19,127 nt of DNA, from the NCBI GenBank assembly GCA_012961755.1, contig DTYS01000019.1:1-19127 (forward strand), written 5' to 3'. The stretch's first letter is position 1. The number at the start of each line of letters is the position of its first letter. The notes below the pieces were generated by a model, which saw nothing but the letters and a program-made list of their open reading frames with translations, was not told the DNA's origin and searched no databases. The stretch is from Candidatus Latescibacterota bacterium. Its GTDB lineage: Bacteria > Latescibacterota > 4484-107 > B68-G9. Below, one piece after another: positions 13,398-19,127 of this stretch. A program made the translations under genes and the position numbers.

Positions 13398-13670
13398 ATG
13401 GAAGCTGTCGAGCGCACCGTCACGATCCGCAACAAACTCGGCCTACATGTCCGTCCGGCGTCCTTGTTCGTGGAGAGGGCGTCCAAGTTTAAGTCCGATG
13501 TCTACATCATAAAGGACGGGGAAAGGGTGAACGGGAAGAGCATAATGGGAGTGCTCTCCTTGGCGGCAGAGCAGGGCAGTGACCTTACGATAAGGGCCGA
13601 GGGGGAGGACTGCGAGGAAGCCGTGAAGGCGCTCTCCGAGCTTGTGGAGGAAGGATTTTATGAAGAATGA
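13398..13670 (+). CDS. ptsH: phosphocarrier protein HPr
   Basis: A 90-residue HPr of the phosphoenolpyruvate phosphotransferase system. NKLGLHVRPAS gives the phosphorylated His17, with the conserved Arg19-Pro20. NGKSIMGVLSLAAEQGSDL gives Ser48, equivalent to the regulatory Ser46 of Firmicutes HPr, in a G-K-S-I-M-G context typical of HPr-kinase substrates. The start has GAAGGAGGG upstream. Its last codons overlap Enzyme I by 11 nt. No Enzyme II gene and no HPr kinase gene are in the window, so whether it serves sugar transport, regulation or both is open. Confidence 0.94.
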   Translation: MEAVERTVTIRNKLGLHVRPASLFVERASKFKSDVYIIKDGERVNGKSIMGVLSLAAEQGSDLTIRAEGEDCEEAVKALSELVEEGFYEE

Positions 13671-15408
13671 ACTCGTGCTTCAGGGTATAGCGGCTTCCCC
13701 TGGCATAGCTGTGGGGCAGGCGTTCCTATACGAGAAGGAGGATTTCTGGATAGAGGAGAGGACCATCTCGGAGGGGGAGGTCGAAAGGGAGGTTGAGAAG
13801 TTCCTTAAGGTTATGGAAGAGGTTCGTGGGGAACTGAGGGAGACCAGGGAGCGGGTCTTGAGGGAGTTGGGGGAGGAGGCCGCTAAGATCTTGGACGCCC
13901 ATATAGCTATGGTCGAGGACAGAGCTATGATAGATGAGACGGTGGAGAGGATAAGGAAGGAACGAAAGAACGCGGAATTCGCCTTCTTCAGAACCCTGCG
14001 TAAGGTCGTCAAGGCCCTAAAGGCCTCGGACGACCCATATCTGAGGGAGAGGATGTACGATGTCTTGGACGTACAGCGGAGGGTGGTGTCGCGGCTCATG
14101 GGGGAGCCGTCCCCGTCCCTGGCCCACTTAGAGTCCGAGGTCGTAGTCGTCGCCCGCGACCTCACCGTATCGGATACAGCCCACATGCACCGCGGACATG
14201 TCCTGGGGTTGGCGACGGAGCTCGGGGGGAGCACATCCCATGTGGCCATATTGGCCCACGCCCTGAACGTCCCGGCCGTGGTGGGCGTCAAGGGAATCAC
14301 GGAGCTTGTGGAGCCCGGGGATACGGTCGTGGTGGACGGGTACAGGGGAGTCGTCCATGTGAACCCGGACGATGAAGCGCTCGATACGTACCTGAAGCGC
14401 CGTCAGGCCCTCTTGGAGCAGGAGGCAAGGCTCTCCGTCCTGAGGGAACTTCCCGCGGAGACCGCGGACGGCCACACGGTTTCACTGGAAGCTAACATAG
14501 AGTTCCCGGAGGAGGTGAGGACATGTCTGGAGGTCGGAGCTGAGGGGATAGGACTCTACAGGACAGAGTTCCTCTTCCTGATCCATCCCCACCTTCCGAG
14601 CGAGGAGGAGCAGTTTCGGGTCTACAGGGAGGTCGTGGAGGGGATGGCACCCAGGCCCGTGGTCATCAGGACCTTGGACTTGGGAGGGGACAAGGTCGGG
14701 ATGTCGGCCTCACCGGAGGCGAACCCCTTCCTGGGGTGGAGGGCTATAAGGGTGTCGCTCATGAGGAAGGAGATGTTCTTAGAGCAGCTCAGGGCCATCC
14801 TGAGGGCGAGCGAGTTCGGAAGCGTCAAGATAATGTTCCCCATGATATCGGGGATCGACGAGTTCTCGGAGGCGAGGGAGATGGTGGAGAAGGCGAAGCT
14901 CCAGCTCAGGCAGGAGGGGGCCTGCTTCAGGGACCCTCCTGTGGGGGCTATGATAGAGGTGCCTTCGGCGGCCTTGGTCGCGGACAGGCTCGCGAGGGAG
15001 GCCGACTTCTTCAGCATAGGCACGAACGACCTTATACAGTATACCATAGCCGTGGACAGGGGAAACGATAAGGTGGCCTACCTATTCGACCCGTTCCATC
15101 CCGCCGTGCTGAGGCTGATATACGAGACGATAGAGGCGGGGCACGGCCGCGGCGTCCCGGTGGCCCTCTGTGGGGAGATGGCGAGCGACCCCCTTGCCAC
15201 GCCCGTGCTCCTGGGGATGGGCTTGGATTCCTTCAGTATGAACCCTAAGGCCATCCCGGAGGTCAAGGAGATAATAAGGAAGAGCACCTTGAGCGAAGCC
15301 AGGGAGATAGCCCGAAAGGTCCTCGCTATGCACAGCGGACGGGATGTGAGGGAATTTCTTTTGGGTGTGTACAAGGAATCCTTAGGGTTCGTAAAGGATA
15401 TGCTCTGA
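13660..15408 (+). CDS. ptsI: phosphoenolpyruvate-protein phosphotransferase (Enzyme I)
   Basis: A 582-residue cytoplasmic Enzyme I that takes phosphate from PEP and passes it to HPr. GIAASPGIAVGQAFLY marks the N-terminus, followed by the helical HPr-binding domain. The phosphohistidine is His194 in GGSTSHVAILAHALNVPAVV. The C-terminal PEP-binding barrel shows EGIGLYRTEFLF, FFSIGTNDLIQYTIAVDR and PVALCGEMASDP with the active-site Cys504. The catalytic positions match E. coli Enzyme I (His189, Cys502) closely. ATG 13660 has GGAGGAAGG upstream; the in-frame extension to 13642 is only HPr coding sequence. It is translationally coupled to ptsH. Confidence 0.95.
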   Translation: MKNELVLQGIAASPGIAVGQAFLYEKEDFWIEERTISEGEVEREVEKFLKVMEEVRGELRETRERVLRELGEEAAKILDAHIAMVEDRAMIDETVERIRKERKNAEFAFFRTLRKVVKALKASDDPYLRERMYDVLDVQRRVVSRLMGEPSPSLAHLESEVVVVARDLTVSDTAHMHRGHVLGLATELGGSTSHVAILAHALNVPAVVGVKGITELVEPGDTVVVDGYRGVVHVNPDDEALDTYLKRRQALLEQEARLSVLRELPAETADGHTVSLEANIEFPEEVRTCLEVGAEGIGLYRTEFLFLIHPHLPSEEEQFRVYREVVEGMAPRPVVIRTLDLGGDKVGMSASPEANPFLGWRAIRVSLMRKEMFLEQLRAILRASEFGSVKIMFPMISGIDEFSEAREMVEKAKLQLRQEGACFRDPPVGAMIEVPSAALVADRLAREADFFSIGTNDLIQYTIAVDRGNDKVAYLFDPFHPAVLRLIYETIEAGHGRGVPVALCGEMASDPLATPVLLGMGLDSFSMNPKAIPEVKEIIRKSTLSEAREIARKVLAMHSGRDVREFLLGVYKESLGFVKDML

Positions 15409-15436
15409 TGTGACGAAGCTCAACTTAGGGGGAAAG

Positions 15437-16897
15437 GTGCGCGGCAGGTACGTCTTCACCGGCGTCATGGCATTGTTTCTGTCCTGTAAGCTCTTCGGTC
15501 CTGAAGAGAAGGCCGAGGTGGACTGGGAGGCCTCCAAGGAGAAGTCCGAGGAGGCAGGGAGGGTTCTTGAGGAGGGCCTGAGCAGGGTGAGGCCCGAGGC
15601 ACCTCCTGAAGAGGCCCTGGCGGGGCTCGACCTGGACCAAGCCATGGGGCTCTACGAGGAGGCATTGGAACTTGACCCTTCTAATTCCTTGGCCCATTTT
15701 GGAATGGCGATAACTGAACTCCTCTCGATCCTCGCTGATAGGAGGGTCCAGGATGCCGTGGACAGCCTCTCGAGCATCTTGGAAGGACTTTCAGTGGAGT
15801 CGTCGGTCGGGGCCCTGGCCAGCTCTCCCATAGCGTTTTACGGCATGGCTAGGAGGGCATGGCCGCCCGGTGCGGCCAAACCCGCCATCTTCAGGGCGAG
15901 CGACCTTCAGGAGGTCGTGGAACAGGAGATGTTGCCGGGCCTCGGTAGGGCCCTTGGACACCTTGAGGAGGTGGAGAAGGATGAGGATTTCAGGGTGTAC
16001 GTTCGCACCAGGTCCGTACAGCCCTTAGTGAAGGTCCTCAGTGGCCCGGAAGGAGGGCCCGTATCGCTTCCCGAGGTGGATTCCCTCGAGGTGGACCTAG
16101 GAGAGGTGTATACCTTGGACGCCCAGGTAAGGCTCGCAAGGGCCTTTTTGCTCATCCTCACCTCCTACAACCTCGACTTCGACTACCGAGGAAGCTACGA
16201 GCTCCTCCGGACAGAGTCCGATTCCCTCAAGCTCGTCTACCTGCGCTACCTGGACGAGGAGTCTTCCCTCCTCACCCTGCGCTCCGGCGGAAATCCCTCA
16301 AGGGCAAAGTCCGACTTACTTACCGCCCTGGAAAAGTTCGGGGAGGCCGTGGCCTTCATAAGGGCCGAGGACGACCCTCAGGAGGACGACATCATCAAGA
16401 AGCAGGACTTAGAGGCCCTGAAAGAGGAGATAGGGGAGGATGCCCCCGAGTTCCTCGGGGACGTGGAGACGATAGAAGGCCTGCTCGCCAAGGTAAGACA
16501 GCTCCTCTCCGAGCCCCTGCCCGTAAGGGAGGACTTCGACCACGATGGGGAGAAGGAGGAACTTTTGGTGAACCTATCCGCCTGGCTCGACCTCCCTCCC
16601 CAGGACCTCAAGGCCTTCCTGCCTTACCATAGGTGGTACCCGGAGAACTTCGGGAACGATAACTTCTACGACGACCTCGTGCTCACCGACGCTCAACTTA
16701 ATCCCTTAGGTAAGGGCGATCCCCCGTTCGTGCTTCCCGACCCATCGTTCGGCGGTATATTTCCACAGTTCGGAAGCAACGAGGAGTTCCTATCCTTCTT
16801 CGGCATGCCCCTTGCAAGTGGCCCTCTCCCGGTGGACCCCCTCAACAGGTCCGGGGGAAAACCACCCCTGTTAAGTTCTGCGGGGAGGACGGAATGA
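15437..16897 (+). CDS. putative lipoprotein with a TPR-like segment, unrecognised family
   Basis: A 486-residue exported protein. From GTG 15437 the N-terminus reads MRGRYVFTGVMALFLSCKLFG: a basic start, a hydrophobic core and Cys17 in a loose lipobox (F-L-S-C), giving a probable lipoprotein. This start has AGGGGGAAAG just upstream; GTG 15410 is in frame but lacks a ribosome site and would add nine polar residues. The mature protein is acidic. Residues about 55-80 look like a tetratricopeptide unit (LDQAMGLYEEALELDPSNSL, then A-H-F-G-M-A). The middle is mostly helical. Near 366-375 a D-x-D-x-D-G loop (DFDHDGEKEELLV) resembles a calcium-binding EF-hand/FG-GAP loop, and the C-terminus is rich in Asn, Phe, Pro and Gly. 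Function unknown; 28 nt after ptsI, and ending in an ATGA overlap with the next gene. Confidence 0.7.
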   Translation: MRGRYVFTGVMALFLSCKLFGPEEKAEVDWEASKEKSEEAGRVLEEGLSRVRPEAPPEEALAGLDLDQAMGLYEEALELDPSNSLAHFGMAITELLSILADRRVQDAVDSLSSILEGLSVESSVGALASSPIAFYGMARRAWPPGAAKPAIFRASDLQEVVEQEMLPGLGRALGHLEEVEKDEDFRVYVRTRSVQPLVKVLSGPEGGPVSLPEVDSLEVDLGEVYTLDAQVRLARAFLLILTSYNLDFDYRGSYELLRTESDSLKLVYLRYLDEESSLLTLRSGGNPSRAKSDLLTALEKFGEAVAFIRAEDDPQEDDIIKKQDLEALKEEIGEDAPEFLGDVETIEGLLAKVRQLLSEPLPVREDFDHDGEKEELLVNLSAWLDLPPQDLKAFLPYHRWYPENFGNDNFYDDLVLTDAQLNPLGKGDPPFVLPDPSFGGIFPQFGSNEEFLSFFGMPLASGPLPVDPLNRSGGKPPLLSSAGRTE

Positions 16898-17880
16898 AGG
16901 CCATAATTCCTGTGGCCGGGATGGGGACCAGACTCAGACCCCACACCTACACCACCCCAAAGGCCCTCTTCCAGGTCGCCGGAAGGCCCATATTAGCCTA
17001 CATCCTGGACGAGGTGGTGAAGTTGAGCGTGGACGAGGTGGTGTTCGTGGTAGGGCACTTGGGGGATAAGATAGTGGGATATGTGAGGAGGGAGTACCCC
17101 GAGCTGGGGATCTACGCCGTGGAGCAGGAGGAGCAACTCGGGCTCGGACATGCCGTATACCTCACGAGGGAACGTACGGAAGGGGAGCCGGTACTCATCA
17201 TATACGGGGACACCATATTCGAGGGGGACCTGAGGGGCGCCTTGGAGGGGGGAGCCGATGCGAGGATAGGTGTGAAGCAGGTGGATGACCCCGGAAGGTT
17301 CGGGGTGGTGGTTACGGAGGGCGACAGGATAGTCCGGCTGGTGGAGAAGCCCTCCGAGTTCTTGTCCGACCTCGCCATAGCGGGGGTGAACTTCGTGAGG
17401 AACACCCCCTTGCTCTTCCGAAGCTTGGAGACGATAATAAGGGAGGACAGGAGGACCAAGGGCGAGTACCAGCTCACGGACGCCTTTCAGGAGATGGTGG
17501 AAAGGGGAGCGAGGTTGGAGGTGTTCCGGATCGAGAACTGGTTCGACTGCGGCAAGCCCGAAAGTCTCCTCGAGACCAACAGGCACCTGCTATCCAAGAG
17601 GGGGGGCGCTCCGGATATCCCCGGATCCGTGGTCCTCCCTCCCTCCTTCGTAGCTCCGACGGCCAAGATAGAAAGTTCCATAGTGGGCCCTTACACATCG
17701 GTGGCGGAAGGGGCACACATAGAAGGTTCCATAGTGAGGAACAGCATAGTGGGGGAAGGGGCCTTAGTGAAGGGATGCCTTCTGGAGGGCTCCATAGTCG
17801 GAGACAGGGCCAGAGCTCTGGGAGCCTATCAAAAGCTCAACGTCGGGGATTCATCCGAGGTACGCTTGGGGGTGAGCTGA
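16894..17880 (+). CDS. sugar-1-phosphate nucleotidylyltransferase (RmlA/GalU-like), with left-handed beta-helix tail
   Basis: A 328-residue enzyme that activates a sugar-1-phosphate with an NTP, for example glucose-1-phosphate to dTDP- or UDP-glucose, for envelope polysaccharide. The N-terminal nucleotide loop is VAGMGTRLRPHTYTTPKALF (GMGTRLRP at residues 9-16). Next come EEQLGLGHAVYL, LIIYGDTIF with the metal-binding Asp, GVKQVDDPGRFGVV, LVEKPSEF, GEYQLTDAFQEM and NWFDCGKPESLLETNR. From about residue 245 hexapeptide-like repeats (IESSIVGPYTSVAEGAHIEG, SIVRNSIVGEGALVKG) form a short beta-helix, as in the long RmlA/GlmU group. The exact sugar and base cannot be told by eye. ATG 16894 overlaps the lipoprotein stop, with GGGGAGGACGGA upstream. 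Confidence 0.85.
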   Translation: MKAIIPVAGMGTRLRPHTYTTPKALFQVAGRPILAYILDEVVKLSVDEVVFVVGHLGDKIVGYVRREYPELGIYAVEQEEQLGLGHAVYLTRERTEGEPVLIIYGDTIFEGDLRGALEGGADARIGVKQVDDPGRFGVVVTEGDRIVRLVEKPSEFLSDLAIAGVNFVRNTPLLFRSLETIIREDRRTKGEYQLTDAFQEMVERGARLEVFRIENWFDCGKPESLLETNRHLLSKRGGAPDIPGSVVLPPSFVAPTAKIESSIVGPYTSVAEGAHIEGSIVRNSIVGEGALVKGCLLEGSIVGDRARALGAYQKLNVGDSSEVRLGVS

Positions 17881-17889
17881 GGGGGAGCT

Positions 17890-19127
17890 ATGGACGCCGT
17901 CGTACCTGCCATACAACTTGGGGTCCGTAAGGCATGGAGGAGGATAGAGTTCGGAACGAGGGAGTGGTGGAGGGAGTACCGCAGGTTCGTGCACGAGCCT
18001 CCCGTCCCGGGGGAGGCCTGGCTCGAACCGGAGGAGGTTAAGGCTGGAGAGGAGGTGTACCTGAAGTTACACTTTAGGGCTGGTCCCGGAGGTGTGGGAA
18101 GGTACGGACACATAGCCGTTGAGACCCCCTTCAGGGACCTAAAACCCCTCACTTCGGACACCGTGCTCAGGGCACGCACGCCCTACTTTTCCGCCTCCTG
18201 CACCGATCCCAGGCCCAGGTTGGACGTTACATTTTCGGACGGGATAGCCGATGTACTCATCCAGGGGTATCCCCTAAGGGAGGGGGAGGTAGTGACCTTG
18301 AACTTCGCCGACCCCCTCGGAAATCCCATAAGGATGCCCGAGGTGAGCATGCGCTATCCCTTCCCCGTGGCCTTGGACTTAGACAACAGCGGGAGGTACC
18401 GGAGGATAGCCTCATTTCCTGTCTTAGAGGTGACGGGGGGACATCCGAGGTGCCTCTACGTGGTGGCACCTTCCGTCGTCCGGTCGGGGGGACCTTTCCA
18501 ACTTAGGGCCTTAGCCTTGGACGGCCGAGATGGTAACCCGAGCCCGGGGTACTCCGGCAAGGTGAGGATAATCTGCACCGACCCGAAGGCCGAGGTGCCG
18601 AGGGAGGTGGAGGTGAGGGACGGAAAGCTCTTACTCTCGGGAGTCGTCTTGAAGACCTCCGGGGTGCATACTTTGACCCTCGTGGACGAGAGGGATGGCC
18701 TCATAGGTCAAAGTCCTCCCATAGGCGTTGACTTCTTCCCCGAGGGATGGGGGGCGTACTTCGGGGACGTACACGGGCACAACGAACACTGCGACGGGAG
18801 GGGGACGATAGACGAGTACTACCTCTGGGCGAGGGACGTCAGGTTCCTCGACTTCTGCGCCCTCACGAACCATGTGGAAGGTGCCAAGCGACTTCCGGTG
18901 GACGACTTCTGGGAGTTGGACATCGCTAAGGCCAACGAGTATAACTTCCCCGGGAGCTTCGTGACCTTCGTGGGGTTTGAGTGGGGAGGATGGACGGTGT
19001 GGGGGGACAAGTGCGTGTATTACTTAGGGGAGGAAGGGCCATATTTTCCGGCCAACGAACCGGATTCGGACACCCCCAGCAAGCTCTTCGCAAAGCTTGA
19101 GGGGATGGATGCGATAGCCGTGCCCCA
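17890..19127 (+). CDS. DUF3604 / PHP-like metal-dependent protein, C-terminus beyond the window
   Basis: An open frame of 412 codons runs from ATG 17890 (ribosome site GGGGGAG) to the window end. The first 280 residues are unfamiliar, mostly beta-strand-like and without a signal peptide (MDAVVPAIQLGVRKAWRRIE). They include SVVRSGGPFQLRALALDGRD, which looks like an Ig-type or carbohydrate-binding sandwich. From residue about 288 the DUF3604 pattern begins: WGAYFGDVHGHNEHCDGRGT, with D293, H295, H297 and D302 as likely metal ligands, then DEYYLWARDVRFLDFCALTN, with His following, and FVTFVGFEWGG. DUF3604 proteins are relatives of the PHP phosphoesterase fold; most are uncharacterised. It lies 9 nt after the nucleotidylyltransferase, so it is probably in the same operon. 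Partial: the later metal ligands are not in the window. Confidence 0.82.
   Translation, partial: MDAVVPAIQLGVRKAWRRIEFGTREWWREYRRFVHEPPVPGEAWLEPEEVKAGEEVYLKLHFRAGPGGVGRYGHIAVETPFRDLKPLTSDTVLRARTPYFSASCTDPRPRLDVTFSDGIADVLIQGYPLREGEVVTLNFADPLGNPIRMPEVSMRYPFPVALDLDNSGRYRRIASFPVLEVTGGHPRCLYVVAPSVVRSGGPFQLRALALDGRDGNPSPGYSGKVRIICTDPKAEVPREVEVRDGKLLLSGVVLKTSGVHTLTLVDERDGLIGQSPPIGVDFFPEGWGAYFGDVHGHNEHCDGRGTIDEYYLWARDVRFLDFCALTNHVEGAKRLPVDDFWELDIAKANEYNFPGSFVTFVGFEWGGWTVWGDKCVYYLGEEGPYFPANEPDSDTPSKLFAKLEGMDAIAVP

Noticed and set aside
1..19127. CRISPR arrays, tRNA/rRNA genes, insertion sequences or phage genes
   Set aside because: Looked for direct-repeat arrays, tRNA-like cloverleaf ends, transposase motifs and terminal inverted repeats; none seen, and nearly all of the window is occupied by coherent genes.

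Overview
The window looks like part of a bacterial chromosome from a GC-rich, probably thermophilic and diderm organism. The signs are heavy use of AGG (Arg) and ATA (Ile) codons, purine-rich coding strands, very tight gene packing with many 4-13 nt overlaps, sigma70-type promoters with a recurrent TATATT or TATTTT -10 box, and envelope proteins suggesting an outer membrane (a small secreted beta-barrel candidate ending in Phe, and a lipoprotein). The split, archaeal-type glutamate synthase also occurs in Thermotogae, Clostridia-like lineages and archaea. I cannot assign a phylum by eye. There are 17 genes, two of them cut by the window edges, and no gene-free stretch longer than about 190 bases. 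I see no tRNA, rRNA, CRISPR array, insertion sequence or prophage gene.

Layout. (1) 1-839, minus strand: an ECF-transporter S component overlapping the start of its ABC ATPase, of which only 24 codons are inside the window. (2) 910-6059, plus strand: a strong promoter drives five overlapping genes for a multi-subunit glutamate synthase (amidotransferase, ferredoxin/FMN synthase subunit, four-cluster Fe-S protein, FAD/NAD(P)H oxidoreductase, GXGXG subunit). (3) 6100-7574, plus strand: glnA, a type I-alpha-like glutamine synthetase with its own leader. Regions 2 and 3 together form the GS-GOGAT ammonium-assimilation cycle. (4) 7576-11532, minus strand: a tightly overlapping operon recN - pgsA-like - purE - tsaC - COG1751, convergent with glnA at a 1-bp gap. 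(5) 11589-12780, plus strand: an MFS transporter divergent from recN with a consensus-like promoter. (6) 12777-19127, plus strand: an apparent six-gene operon from a TTGACA/TATTTT promoter: small outer-membrane beta-barrel candidate, HPr, Enzyme I, large repeat-containing lipoprotein, sugar-1-phosphate nucleotidylyltransferase, and a DUF3604/PHP-like metal-dependent protein that runs off the window.

Most genes are recognisable housekeeping functions. The least explained parts are the envelope/PTS/nucleotide-sugar operon at the right end (the unrecognised lipoprotein and barrel co-transcribed with HPr and Enzyme I, and the DUF3604 protein), the conserved but uncharacterised COG1751 gene, and the long ECF S component of unknown substrate. 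I found no clear-cut new defence or mobile system.
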